From Phoebastria nigripes (taxonomy: Eukaryota; Chordata; Aves; Procellariiformes; Diomedeidae): a stretch of DNA of 64,000 nucleotides. The notes under the pieces were generated by a model, which worked only from the letters and a program-made list of their open reading frames with translations, did not search any database and was not told where the DNA came from. The position numbers were made by a program, and so were the translations under genes. The stretch is taken from NCBI GenBank assembly GCA_035582835.1, contig JAYKAV010000666.1, forward strand, positions 124,001 to 188,000, in the 5' to 3' direction. This document shows positions 24,241 to 36,650 of this stretch, piece by piece (within the stretch, counting starts at the first letter, position 1; each line of letters opens with the position of its first letter).

Positions 24241-26353
24241 TTTTTTATAAGGTTTTTCAAATAACTGTGCAGTGCACTTAAGCAGATGGGGTTAGGAGTG
24301 AACTGCACAGTTATCTCCTCCCCAAACACATACACAAATACATTCACCAATCTTTTAGAATCAACACTTTTTACGTTAATTTCCTCTAGCCATGCTCTAC
24401 CCTATAATGTTTCTGCCAGGGATGTGGTGCTAAGGAACACAAGCTACACAAAATTCACAGCTTCAGACTTCACAGCTTTGTTTCTATTAACAACATAATA
24501 TTCTTCTTCTATATTTTGCTATCAGTCCACCCTGATATGAGTTAGACATACAAACATAATACAACATGACTTAGAAATAATATGTTTTCCATGGTCAACT
24601 TCAAAAAGGGAATCTATTTTCTTTTTGGAGAATTTTTTTCTGTATCGCTTACTAACAAATTTTTAAGGTGGTTGGGGCAGAGAACTTATTTTATGCTGCT
24701 AAAACAGCAGAGACAAATACAGTGATATATCAATAATGACTCCTACACTCCGCTTTGAAACTAAACAAGCAATGCAATCAAAAAAGTTCAGAATCCCATG
24801 ACATATATTAACGTATGTACTGTAGCCCTTTTCGTCCTGGACAAGTAGCAATCATTTGCCGTCTTACAGGCTGTTTGCATTTGAGAAAGAAATTGCTTAA
24901 CATTGTGCCTGAATGTGAGAATAGGTTTACAAAATGGGGAGGTCAGTAAGTTCTGGGTTTATAAACAACACAGGACAAATGCTGCCTCAATGTCTTTTTG
25001 ATATGAAAAAGTCCTTTAAAGATATGTTACTGCAAATCTCCCCCCCTTTTTTTTTTTTTAGCTCAGCCTGATTTGTAGCACATGATGGGCAGAATTCCTC
25101 CCATCTGATGTGGAAATGCTACACACAGGTTCTCTCCAAAGCCACTTGAAATAACGGAAAGACATCTGGGATCATCACTGGACTTTGAATCAGGCTGCAA
25201 TATGTAGCCTTCCATTTTTATAGTACTTCATATCTTGATAAAGCCTTCGCACACAGTCCAGGGAGGTACACAGCGATACTTTGGTAATCTAAAGAGGGCT
25301 GCTGATCATCAAAGTCTATGACTGACTCTGTAATTATATGGCATATGGGCTTTAGTGATGACTGGCTCAAGTGATAATGGCTTGAGGAGCTCCTGGTCTT
25401 CCCTCATAGACCCATGCTCATTTCCTTTGCCATAGCACAATTTACTCTTCCCTCATTTGTCCTATTTAAGTGCTCCCCCCATCCCTTTTTGATGATGACT
25501 TTTAACAGCAGTTATTTGAACAGTATAATTTACAGCAAGTCACAGAAGTAGCTGTATGTACAAAGCTGAGGACGTGGCAAATTACAGCAAGAGAGCAGGA
25601 AGAAGAGGCTGGAGGGAGCAGAGGGGAAAGTTCTTAAATTCACATTGCAGAACTACACTGCTAGCCTGAATTTCCTCCCTGCTTTTTCTCCTCTCTCCCT
25701 CTAGAAATAGAAGGTTAGGCCATTAGAGAATTCAATTGGTTCCAGATGGACCCTTAACCCAGCTCTTCTAATAAAAACATTTTCCTGTTAAACAACCTGT
25801 GTCACATGGAATAGATGAAATTCATCTTTAGTATACCGCCACTGAAGCCTGCAAAGACAAACCTGAAGTATGAGTGTCTGTATCTCAAATATAAAAGGGT
25901 AACACAACAATGATTTATCTCACAATTAGGCAGTGGTAATTAAAAAAGTAATACTGTAGCAGACATACAATACAAGCTTCGAAGAAAAGTTATAAAAAAT
26001 TATAGCTGTCTTTTTTAAAGGCAGCGTTCCACTTGTATGTTTTCTATTAAATTCTTCAGAAAAATCAAAATGTAACACTTGACAGTATGACTCCTAAATC
26101 ATCTCTTTCATGGGCTACTGCCATTGTTTAGCAAATTTTCGTTTACTTTACTTCAATTTTTTAATATATAAATGAGAGCGCCAGTTTTGCTTGTATAGAA
26201 ATCAGTGACAAAAATCTCCAAGTTTTCTCATCAGACCATGGTCAATCCTTTTTGCACGTTGGAACAAAAACTTTACTGTTCTAGATTAACATTTAAGGTA
26301 CTTGGAAAATAGACTGTGATTTTACATTCAGCGGCAGGTTGCTTAAGTAGCTC
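24241..26353. other. Noncoding stretch, 24.2-26.4 kb
   Basis: No gene recognised. T12-T13 runs occur near 25050. The segment around 25215-25300 faintly resembles the 3' part of old MIR/L2-type SINE sequences, but too weakly to call. The rest is plain AT-rich sequence. Confidence 0.6.
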
Positions 26354-26409
26354 CGTCGTGGTTTAACCCCAGGAAGAAAATTAACTCTATCCCAGCCAAA
26401 ACCAGGACA
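26354..26409. mobile_element. Collapsed LTR remnant of an avian endogenous retrovirus
   Basis: The segment begins GTCGTGGTTTAACCCC and ends AACTCTATCCCAGCCAAAAC followed by CAGGACA. These match what I remember as the two outer ends of a widespread bird LTR, in the right order. The several hundred bases that normally lie between them are absent, with the apparent join near 26371-26373. The copy is therefore a solo LTR reduced to its termini by an internal deletion, or a very short derivative. There is no viral gene next to it. Family assignment is from memory and needs a library search. Confidence 0.6.
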
Positions 26410-28759
26410 AGCTCCCATCCTTCTTCCTCCCAGCCTTCGTTCTGCCCCATGAGCCAACCAGTGTTTTGGCTGGCGCAGACATTTGTGTTGCCATGCAGTC
26501 AGCATATATTTTATCTTTTACCAGCTGGATCTATTCCTTGATCAAGTTCACTGTGCCGCTGTGCAAACAGTTGTGGCAACAAACGCAAGAGCTGGGAACA
26601 ACCCAACAGGAGGGGGGAAAGATGCCCAAGCTGCTTAAGCTATGACTGCTAGTGGATGAGTGCTCTCAGTACCACAGCCTATGTAGCCTGTCTGTCTATC
26701 CTAGGTCCTTAGAGAGCTTCTGTTTTGTTCCAGTTTCTTTCAAATATATTTATTCACACATCACCTTTGCAAGAAGTGCTGCAATTCCCAATTTACAGCT
26801 ACGGAACCAAACTGCAGCAACATTTTCAAAAATATCTTTCAGAGAGACTTAAATTCTGAGTGCCTACAATGCTTTCAAAATGAGCTTTTAATTGACCTAG
26901 ATGCTTTTGAAATTATTTGCTTAAAAAAGCAACAAAGAAATGGGTTCTAGGCTAGCATCCTAACCAGCATGCTGTCGTAGCACTCTTGCTTTGTGCATTT
27001 CCTTCCATTTTCCCACCAGAGATGGCTGTGATATAATTTATTACGATCATGAAACTGATTATGCATTCTGAAGTCAGCAGATTTACCTTAAAATAACACA
27101 GTGCCTCAGTGAAAACCATTACATGTTCACAGTGGAATCTGTCTGGGTAAATGAAAAAAAAATAAAATCCTACTTGCCTCAGATTCCACCTGCCCTCCCC
27201 CAACACACACACACACACTCTCACTCTGTTTTATTCTGTTACTATTTGAAATAAGAAAAAATGGAGTGGTTTTGTCCTTTCTAGAAATTAAAACTTCTAC
27301 AGAGTCAGGGTTAGTGGATTTTCCCTCCATGTTTCCGGAGGGACCTGCACTCAGAACGGTTCGTTGTCTATTTGATCTTCCAGTACTTGGCTTTGAGAAA
27401 AGGGAAGAGCTTTTGCACTGCGGTTAAGAGCATTTGTGCGGTGTCTCAGTCTATACAAGCAGTCTGCATACTTTGCTGTATGCTAGCAGAGGTCTGAAAG
27501 AAAAAGAAAAAAAATCGCACCTCCACCTTTTTCTTTCTAACATCTCTTCATCTCAGAAGACAGCTGTGTTGCCAGACCATCCACAGAAGGGTGAAATAAC
27601 TCCCAGCTAAATTGGCCTTTGGTCAGACCGGAGTCACACGTACATGGTTATGGGCTGCCTTGNAAAAACACAACTTATTTTCACCAAACAATACTTTCCT
27701 ATGGAAGTTTCTTAGCCTTGAGATAGGAGAGCCCTACGTCCCTGTAATTCCTGTTTAGAGCATATGAAAACATCTTGGATCCTCAGTTGTATGGAAACTT
27801 AGGAAAAGGGAAAAACAGGGTAACTGGCAAAATGCAGACAGGGCATTTGCACAAAGGGCTAGATTATCTAATGCAGAACTGAACATGCTCCCCCCACCCT
27901 TCTGTGCTTTTGCTTCTTCGAGTGACGCTGCTTCTGCAGCACTGTTTGTGATATTTTTTCCTGTTCGTACTGGTAGGCCTTTCAAACTGGAAGGGGCAAT
28001 ACCGGGATGCAAGGCATTCACCAGGGTAACTGCTGCTCTTCTCAGTGAAGCCACAAGGAAAAGAATCGCATCAGCATCCCCCCGCTGCTGTCTGAGGTGC
28101 TATGAGATGCATTGCCTCTAGCAGCACTGGATTTTATGTACAGCTGTACGGATAGTTGGAGAAGTTACCATGACATCAAACCACCCCCTCCCCTCCATTT
28201 CACTACACGGCATTTACATCTCCCTTCGAGGTGAAAACAGATGAAGCAACAAATACAGCATGAAATAAGCCTGGACCTACCCCTGCTCCACCTGGAGCTC
28301 GGCCATTGGCTTCGCTGGAGCAGGGACAAGCCCTTTACCTGCACCAAGATCAATATAACTTTGAACAAAAACAAAAGAATATCTGTTGACTCTAGGCTGC
28401 TACGCACAGCTTACGGTTGAAGTCCAGCCAATTAAACTCTCAAAGCAGTAACGCTGTCAAGACATCCAGCTGCTAAATGAGGTGCAGGCAGAAGATTTTG
28501 CTTAATTTCTGAGAATAAGAAAATATTTGCTAAAAACTACCACACTCTAAATTCTGCTATTTCACCTCGAAAGCATTAAGTCTCCAAAAGCTGACTGCTG
28601 AAGGAATGCAGTTTTCCTTCTTAAAGCCAAGGGCACATTTAGACTCTACATTAAAATGACCATAAATAATATAGTGACTGCACATGTCAAGTTAATATTA
28701 AAAACAGGGGCTGCGTGATGCATACCAAGTAGCGACGTTCTCCATCTACGTAACAAAAT
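26410..28759. other. Noncoding stretch, 26.4-28.8 kb
   Basis: No gene recognised. It contains a (CA)8 microsatellite (27201-27218) and a 10-base perfect inverted repeat (CCCTGCTCCA, 28281-28290 against 28316-28325). Short frames near 27755-28121 on both strands and at 28165-28407 on the minus strand have no recognisable domain. Confidence 0.6.
27201..27218. repeat. CA microsatellite, about eight copies
   Basis: A short CA run between C-rich and TC-rich sequence. Confidence 0.9.
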
Positions 28760-29015
28760 ACCGGCGGGTTTCACCCCGGAAAATTCACCCCGCTTGTTTC
28801 GGGAGGGGAGCGCAGGAAGACTCTCTCCTGAAAATGACTGTGTCACGCCAAGCGCACACGGCCGGCCGGCTGCCGGGGCTGCCGCTCAACGGCAACCAGC
28901 CCGCCGAGACGGCCGCGGGTCTGGGCGCCCGGGGCTCGCGGCAGCTCCGCAGGCCTTGTGCCTGCCCACGCCGCCGTGCTGCCACCCGGGGCCCGGCATG
29001 CTGACAGACTCCATT

Positions 29016-29039
29016 AGCATTAATGCTGCTCTCTTATCT
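29016..29039. promoter_or_regulatory. Homeodomain-type palindrome and GATA-type site
   Basis: AGCATTAATGCT (29016-29027) is a perfect 12-base palindrome containing ATTAAT. CTTATCT at 29033-29039 is the complement of AGATAAG, a consensus GATA site. Both lie inside CpG island 2, where an AT-rich island of binding motifs stands out. Binding is inference. Confidence 0.45.
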
Positions 29040-29092
29040 CCCGGTGGCCGGCCGGTGACGGCTGCCTGCCACCGCCGCCGAGGCCGACACCG

Positions 29093-29206
29093 CCAATCGG
29101 CTCCAGCTCGGCAAGGTCACCGCGCCGGCCGTGCTCGGGATTGGCTCCGGCGCCGCGGCGTGTTATTACTGTCTGATTTGATCGGAGGCAGGGGGTGGTC
29201 TCCAAT
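29093..29206. promoter_or_regulatory. Cluster of three CCAAT boxes
   Basis: CCAAT at 29093-29097 (plus), ATTGG at 29140-29144 (minus) and CCAAT at 29202-29206 (plus). The first two are each followed by GGCTCC. Multiple NF-Y sites within about 115 bp are a hallmark of a class of vertebrate promoters. Confidence 0.55.
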
Positions 29207-29480
29207 CAAACAGAGAAAAGGTCCTGGAGAAGGTAATTAAATCCTGTCAGAGGCAATTATCGGTTCCAGGGCCATGACTCTGGCACTGAATGCAGATGAT
29301 CTGAAGCTCTATTCTTGTAGAAATTCAAGAGGGCTTCTGGCACGGATCAGTTAGACATAAAGGAAACAGCAGGCTTTTTGCAAACAATGCGGCGCTGTAT
29401 TTTGAAGCTTTTTGCACATCTTTTTTCCTCCCTGTTCTCAGAGTTTGGTTACCGCTGATCAAAAATATTTCCTTCTCCCC
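29207..29480. promoter_or_regulatory. Candidate conserved noncoding element downstream of CpG island 2
   Basis: Complex non-repetitive sequence directly abutting the CCAAT cluster, with homeodomain-type GTAATTAAAT and GGCAATTATCGG and no simple repeats. It may be 5' UTR/first intron or enhancer. Conservation is suspected from texture only. Confidence 0.3.
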
Positions 29481-32400
29481 ACATTCTCATTAATTTAATA
29501 GATAAGATTTACTTACGTATTATACACATAATGACAAGCTACATCACAGAAATTTTGTTCTGAAACACCGCCCACTTAAAACGTCTTTCATCAAGACAAA
29601 ACCGCTTTAGACAATAGAAACATATCAAATTATTGATGTTTTACTGGAAGAAACGAAAGCATCAGAATTGGATTATGTATCCAGAAGGGCAATGTCTCAT
29701 CCCTAAATCCTATGGATGCCAAAAGGGAATAAATAAATGACTTCCTCCTACCACAGTATAATGATGCCAACACAAGTGTATCAGAAGGGCCCTGACACGT
29801 TGAAAAAGGCATGCATTCCACTGATACAAACAACACACTGTTTACATTTAGTTCCACAAAGCCCAAAATATTATTTACTATATATTCTTTTTATTTTACC
29901 CTGATGTGACAAACCGATCTGAGAAAAAACCTGAAATTTTTACCAGAGATTAAAAAAAAACAAAACAAAATCAAAAATAAAAATCTCACAGTCCTTCTTT
30001 AACAAAAGCATTTTCCTGATTTTACACCAGACCTTTTTTCCCTCAAGTGTGCATCAATTTATTATCCCAGAGCCAGCTTACAAGCTCAGTTGTGCCACAG
30101 TAAATCAGGATTGACACCATTAAAGTACGTGGAACTATTTTAGCTTTTACAGAGAGCAGGGGCCTCTGCCCGCCTCAGCCTGGGCTGCAATCACTTCTTG
30201 CATCCAGGCATAGGGAGTGGAAGGGAAAAAAGAGCTGGGGTGTGTGAAAGGCCACGTGGGGAAACACCCACGCACTAACTGCAACTGTAGGTCTTCTTGA
30301 AGAGGCTTCGTTCACTGGTAACGCGTTCTGTTCTGAATTAGTTTTAACTGTCTCACAGTATCATGCATTCAATAAAAAATACATTTTTACTAAACCCTTC
30401 CTTTCACTGAGTTTTGATTTGCTGAACTGACTTGGTAAACGGCTGTTTAAATATAAACATTGCTGCTGCTGAAGCATTTCACACAGTATTAGTGTAAGTT
30501 CTCTGTTATTTCTGTGAGGGCACTGGGTTTTTTGTCTGGTCGGTTCCCTGCATTTCCCCCGAAGCCCCGCAGAGGCCATAGCATCATTTCATTTCATATG
30601 AATGCACACCTGGAGAGAGGGGATTATAGCCGCAGTTTCACATTTCCTCATGCAGATATGGCATGAAAGAAATTAATTTAAGCTTTTCTTCAACATTTCA
30701 GTCACCTCATAGTATAGGAAGAAGGTGTGTGTGTGGTGGGTCCTATAATTACTAAGGAGGCAGCAGATTATTTCCCTTCATGAGCAAGCACAGCAGAGGG
30801 AAAGACCGTTCTCCCTCGGACCATGCCTGGAGGCAGGGCCTTCTGTCAGCCTGACCCACAGCTCGCTTGGGGTCCTGCTCCTGCAACCACATGGAGTCTC
30901 ACGAAGCATCTCCTTTTGGCCAGTAAGGCCACATTAAGAAAACACAAGAAAGAAAATTGCACAGAGAAGCATCAAGGGAGAGACTCTACCATAAGCCTAA
31001 TAGAGCTAAGGCTCAAATTCCATGAGTCTTTATAAATCCCTGTGGATGCTTTCAGTTGTAGAGAGGAGGGCCACTACAACTTCAGTAGCAAAGGATCATC
31101 TAAGTCTCTATAATTCATTCATTCTTGGATTTCAGTGCGAAATTACTGAAAAAGGCATCGCAGTTGGTGACAACCACCACAGTAGTTTCTGAAATTCAAG
31201 GCATTTGTCAACTGAGTTGAATGAAGCATGAACTTGGTTTACACAACTATCAAACAGCTGTCAGAGAATGACTGCTTCAGTCGCTACCAGCTTCCAGCAG
31301 TTTCTAACCAGTGACACATTGCCTATCACCAACTATTCAGGCCTTTCCCCCTCCCCTCCCCCCCAATATTGATCAGTTGGTATTAGCAAATTTTTCCTGT
31401 CAACCCTTTCGGAAAAGGAAAATTTTACTTCTGACTAGTGTCTGTGAAGGAAAGTACTGCTATTCCCAGTTTTCGAGAGTAATTTCTGAGCATAAAATGG
31501 CAAAAAAACCAAGCATCAGATAATATCGTCTTTGCCTTTACAGTGCCATCTCTGTCACTGCGCTGTGGTAACACAGACCCTCATCCCCCTCCTATTAGAT
31601 TCTTAGCCTTGTCANCATAAACATATTATATGCATATTCCTGGACCATTTTATAAAGGCCTTAGAGAATTCGAAAGAAACTTAAAAATTTACTGATGGTT
31701 TATGCAGAATTGAACAATATTATTGAGAGAACAAGTTGTCTTACAGAAGCTCATTTGCACTATCATTATTGCATACTCTAGTATTCTCTATAAAGGCACA
31801 TCAAAACCAAAAGATTGAGGTAGCTCCCTGTGCTATAGCTGTCAAAGCTGACTTCAGGATTCCATACATTTCTTGTGACGTTGATACGATCCTGATTATG
31901 CAAATGCTTGGCTATTAGAAGATAAGCACAATGCCTTAAATTCGTATCTGTATTTTAAAACATGCTCATTCGTCATTTGACTTTCCTTATATATAAATCC
32001 GTGTGTGTGAGAGAGGGAATATATTTCTGTATGTTCCTTTATACTTGAACATTACATACTTCAGCCTTGTGAAGGTTATTGAGCAGTAATTAGGAGAAAT
32101 AGCACTAGTCGTTCTTACACCAAAATATTTGATTTTTGATTCACAGGCAGGGCATGTGACTAGTTCTTATTTGTATAAAAGTGAATCTTAATAATCTAAA
32201 TAAACCCAATATTTTGTTTATGATGCAAGAAGTTTTTTGTTTCATGGATGCTCTACAACACTCAGTTCAAATCTACTATTTCACTTACTAGGAAATTTGA
32301 GCAAGCATGATAATAAAACTTGAAAAAAGCAGGAACAGTGAATANCAAGTTGATTACAAATAAACACTTCTTGAGCTTTTTTGCAGTATTTGTTTATGTG

Positions 32401-34099
32401 TCATTAATATTAATACTCTTTAAAACATAAAAACAGAAAGGTCAATAAAATAGTTGATTATACCAACCATGAAGGGCTAGATTCTTTTAGACAATCCACA
32501 GTTATCACATTACATACGTAAATTTCAAGGAGCCAATATCCAATTTTCTGTGGTTTCTTTCTTCCCACACATGTCACACTTCAAATTCGTTTTGACAACT
32601 AAACAATGTTTCCTTTATTTCATTATAATTCCCTTATCTAGAGTCAGAGCTTCATGACAATTTCATAGAAAGAAACATGAAAAGACTTTCTGGTAGATAG
32701 GTTCCTTATTTTAAAGATTTCTTACAAAGATACATTGATAAACAATCCAGCTGCATGGGGTTTTGCAGGCAATATCTAACTCTTACCCTACCTCACAAAT
32801 CCCACGTAGATCCAATTCTCATGATTAATATTCGACCTCCTAAAAAAAACCCCAAAAAACCACCCCAGGTTATTCTTCATACATCCTTTCTGCATAGTTT
32901 TTTTTTCTTGAGGCTGAAGCATCTGTGTTAATACCCTACCATCAGCATATACATTTTTAATTTACTAAATGCAATAAAAAATATCAGTTGTCATTTGTGT
33001 AAGATATATTCACTCATACTTCTTTCAGTTTATGTATAAATGTAATTTCATTCATTAAAGCATATATATTTCAGAACAGGGATGCAGCCACTGCTTACTA
33101 ATGCACAACAACAAAGTGAATTAACGCTTAGCCAGGTTCCTATCACCCAGCGATTGCAGAAAAACTCAAGGCTTACCAGAAGAAAACTGTGAAAAGGAAT
33201 CAGCAACACAACAGCTTTTTGATTCTGGGACCAATTTTCATGCCAGACTTGAGTCTGAGCATGTCTCAGAAGGAGCCACAGAACTGCCTGGCTGTGGTTC
33301 CCAAAAGGGATGCCCCACCTTGCATTGACNGGTGAAGCTCAAGAGCGCTTGTATTGCCCTCTGACTCCCACATCCACTCCTGCAGTGCCAGAGGTGTTAG
33401 GAGGGTTGTAGGATGCAACCGCATAACCTGAACAGAGTCAGGGAATTCAGACCTACTCCTCAGCTGAGGAAGTTTGGTTTCTTCCTTGCCCTTCAGGGCT
33501 CTATAAGGAAGGCTAGAATTGGCCAAATATTCTGACCTATATTGGCACAGCAAAACTGCAAGAGACAGAAGGTAGGTATAAAACCGGCAAACTAGCAAGG
33601 TCATAAGCAGTAAGAAAGAACTCAAGAAAACAGTCATAGGATCTTTAACAATCTCGACTGGTATATCCCCTGATTTTATGACACAGTTGAAAATTACATC
33701 GTTGGTGTTCCCTCGGTCCCATGCCATCACGTTCAACATGCACTCTGAGGCAGGTGGGAAGACCATTTAATGAATCCCAAACACAGGGCAGGAAGGAACC
33801 TCCTAAATCAAAATTAATTGCCTGCTATCACAAGCCACATCATCATACAATCTGGTTTATAAATTAATCATACTTCATCTTAACAGTACCTTGGCATCTC
33901 TCTCCCATTTCTGCCGTCAGACAGCATTTCTGGCATCTCCCTTCTCCAACCCTTAGAGATCTCCTCATTTCCAGCCCAAATGTATGCATCTAAGACCAGG
34001 TGATACAAAATTTGTTCTTGTGCCAATATTTTCCCTTCTTTTAAGCAGCTGTTTTGTCTGATGTCCGCTTCTTTAACATACTTGTAAAGAACAAGCAAG
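29481..34099. other. Noncoding stretch, 29.5-34.1 kb
   Basis: AT-rich sequence with no recognised gene. A-rich simple sequence occurs near 29950-29985 and short C runs near 31340-31362. The longest frame is 33266-33766 on the minus strand (166 codons from an ATG, one N). It includes a hydrophobic stretch but no known domain, and one or two frames of this size are expected by chance. Confidence 0.6.
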
Positions 34100-34262
34100 T
34101 TCTTTTACAGCTTCACTTTGCTAGGCTAAACAAACCAACCTATTTGAGTCTTCTCTCAGCAGAGAGGTTCTCCATCCCATCGATAATCCTTGCAGCCTTT
34201 TCCTACACCTCTTTCAATTGGAACTATATTACTGAAACAGGGGCAAGAACAGCATGCAATAA
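34100..34262 (-). mobile_element. Old CR1-type LINE fragment (antisense on the plus strand)
   Basis: Reading the plus strand, AGGCTAAACAAACCAACC, then CTCTCAGCAGAGAGGTTCTC, CATCCCATCGATAATCCTTG, and later CTGAAACAGGGGCAAGAAC follow the order of the antisense CR1 3' untranslated/ORF2-end region as I remember it: the region complementary to the avian motif in which dominant, rounded ear-shaped copies read 'gagaggctgagggagctgggg'. The copy is diverged, which indicates an old CR1-Y/L3-like insertion. CR1 is the dominant LINE of birds and other sauropsids and supports the host assignment. Limits are approximate. Confidence 0.6.
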
Positions 34263-36650
34263 TTTAAATGACATGTAGCATTGTCACATATATGACCTTA
34301 GCAGTTTGCTGTCCCTTTTGGGAACACTTCTCCAGGGGCGTCAAACTATTGTTTTTTTCAACAACCCACATCACAGTGGTAGCTCACCCTCATCCTGTAA
34401 TCTGCTAATATATTCAAGTTCTTCTTTTTGTTGGCATTTCCAATTGCTTAGCTCAGATCTTGCAAAAGAAATCCTTGTAACTAGTTTTTAAAAGCATAGC
34501 ATCACCCTTTGTAGTATTAAATGCCTTCCCATTTCTATTATCCTCAGTCACCAAATTCTTCCTTTATGAAGTTCATTTCTTAATAACAATGACTTCATAA
34601 TTTGGGGCTTTGCAATAATTTAATTATGCTGTACCTGCTTTTTATTCCAGTGTTATTATGTAACAATGATTCAAAGGTGGCCTTTAAAAAAAACTCCATT
34701 CAATCTACTTCCAGTCAAAATTTTCTACTTTTAGAACAGATTTTTGTAGAATTCTTCAGCTATCTTACAGNTTTTCTCTTATTTCCCTCTACCCCATCCT
34801 TCATGGGTTTTCCCACATGACCCATACAGAATGGTTTATTGAAGTCAGGATTAAACAAAAAAATCCTTTACATGAAGAATTTAATTTATCAAAGAGAGAT
34901 GTGGTATAATTTATCTTTGGTAAATTCAGTGTGTGTTATCCCATTTTAAATCAATCTCCAGAACTTTTTGTTTCTTTATTCTTAACATCTTCTTTTAACT
35001 TCTTCTCTAAAGTTCTGAATACTATTAAAGCTAGAACAACAGACAGTTACCTAGGACCATCCTCACCACCATGTATATGCTTCTTAAACAAAATTTTTAT
35101 TCTCCTCTTTTTTGGCACTGTGTAAAATTTTACTGATCTTTTGAAAATAAAAAGGAACTACAGGAAACATAGTTTCACATACCATTTTTTTTTTAAGAGT
35201 TATTCAGGTTTTTTTTTTCCTCTCCTACTTTCTCCCTGCCAAATTTGTATATTATGCTTTCCAAGTTTTAATTTTATTTTGGCTTTACTAAGATTATATT
35301 TTCATACTTTCTATTCTCATTAAGAACTGTGTTGCTTCCTTGACAACCCCACCACCTCAACCCAACTCCAACTCGTTTGGCCAGAACTAGATTATCCTCA
35401 GTCTATATCTCATTTACATTAAATGCAAGTTCCACTTTCTCTCACCACCTTCTTTTCTTTAAAAATATAGATGAGGAACTATTTACCATTGATTTACATT
35501 CAATTTCTTTCCCAAGTCTAAGACATCTTGACTTTGGCACTTGTCATGTCATACTTACCAGACAGTTTTCCTACCCTTGACAGATCTCTTCCTCTGTTCA
35601 TTGGCTTCTTTCCTAATTTCTAGTGGGATTTTTACTCTTAATAATCTTTCAGATGATTACCCAGCTTAACATCACAAAACTGGACCTCAAAACCCTCCTT
35701 ACAAGTTTATTCCCTCTCACTTAAGATGCAAATTTCAAACATTTTTTAAACCAAAAGTAGAGCACAATTCCAGGTCCTGAGCTCTACAGTCCAAGTGACT
35801 CCATTGAATAGCTCTTTACTTTGATTTCTTTAAGTCATTTCTTCAAAAACAGTCTGAGACACATTTCTATTTAATCTGAAATTAATCAAAGGATCAACCA
35901 AGCCAAGGCTTTTCTCTGTGAACAGCTTCTTATTATGTACTCACTGCTTACCATAGCATAGTATCACCTTTTATTTCTTCTATAACAACTTGATAAAGAA
36001 ACTCATCATTCTCACACTGAATTAAAATTGGGTCCTACCACCAATCTCTCAGTTTTTCACCCATTTTTATGTGGAACGTTAAAACTTTTCACTACAACAC
36101 AGTTCTCGCAGTGCTCTGTCAAACCATGTAACAAAGTTCTTTACTCACAACCAAAACTTAGCCTGGTAGTATATAGCTCACTGCTGATGCTTTTCCATTA
36201 GTTCATTGTTCAAACAACACTGAAGCGTTTTAGTTCCAAACCCCTTGTTTTAGCCATTCTATTCTTTTGTATTACTTTACAGATTCATTAGCACAGAAGA
36301 TCACCTAACGCTTTAATTTCTATCTTTCCGAAATGAAGCATACCCTTCGACAGTCATGTTTCAGACACCACCACTTACCCACCTTGCTTTTAGACTCTCT
36401 ATAGTGTCTGGTGTCCAGTCCGCGCTAAGTATGTCTATTCGTCTTACTGTCGAGGTCCTTGGCATTGCTTAGCCCGTAAACATTTTGGATGTTCCTCATG
36501 GCATCTGCCAGTTTTCTAATCAGATTAGACAGTTCTCTCAGGTACCTTGCCACATACCTGACTACTGTTATCACCACCATTATGCCTTTCCTGATTAATG
36601 TTCGTAACAAGTGCCACAAGGCTACAGTGAGCTACGGGAATTGTCATAAA
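34263..36650. other. Pyrimidine-biased noncoding tract
   Basis: For nearly 2 kb the plus strand is visibly rich in T and C, with repeated TTCTTC/CTTTC/TTTTA stretches and few purine-rich patches. It continues from the antisense CR1 fragment. This is the composition expected of the antisense of an A-rich LINE body. I cannot match any segment to a reverse-transcriptase motif, so it may be a heavily decayed LINE or just a skewed region. No gene is recognised. Confidence 0.4.

Larger units (their letters stand above)
28760..29210. promoter_or_regulatory. CpG island 2 with NF-Y-type promoter signals
   Basis: A GC-rich, CpG-dense segment of about 450 bp in AT-rich surroundings. It carries three CCAAT boxes: 29093-29097, an inverted one at 29140-29144, and 29202-29206. 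Spaced CCAAT boxes are typical of NF-Y-bound promoters. A homeodomain-type palindrome and a GATA-type site lie 60-80 bp upstream of the first box. It could be the promoter of a second gene, an alternative promoter of the gene at CpG island 1, or a CpG-rich enhancer. The 148-aa plus frame across it (28794-29240) has no ATG at its start and is Arg/Ala/Gly-rich, so I do not call it coding. A GTAATT donor-like site follows AAG at 29232. Confidence 0.7.

Noticed and set aside
25215..25300. Faint resemblance to the 3' part of MIR/L2-type SINEs
   Set aside because: Only short scattered words agree; not enough for a call by eye.
28794..29240. 148-codon plus-strand frame in CpG island 2
   Set aside because: It begins at TTG rather than ATG, is compositionally biased and has no recognised domain. 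It is better explained by low stop frequency in GC-rich DNA.
33266..33766. 166-codon minus-strand ATG frame with a hydrophobic segment
   Set aside because: In 64 kb and six frames one or two frames of this length are expected by chance. No family motif, no promoter or splice context, and an internal N.
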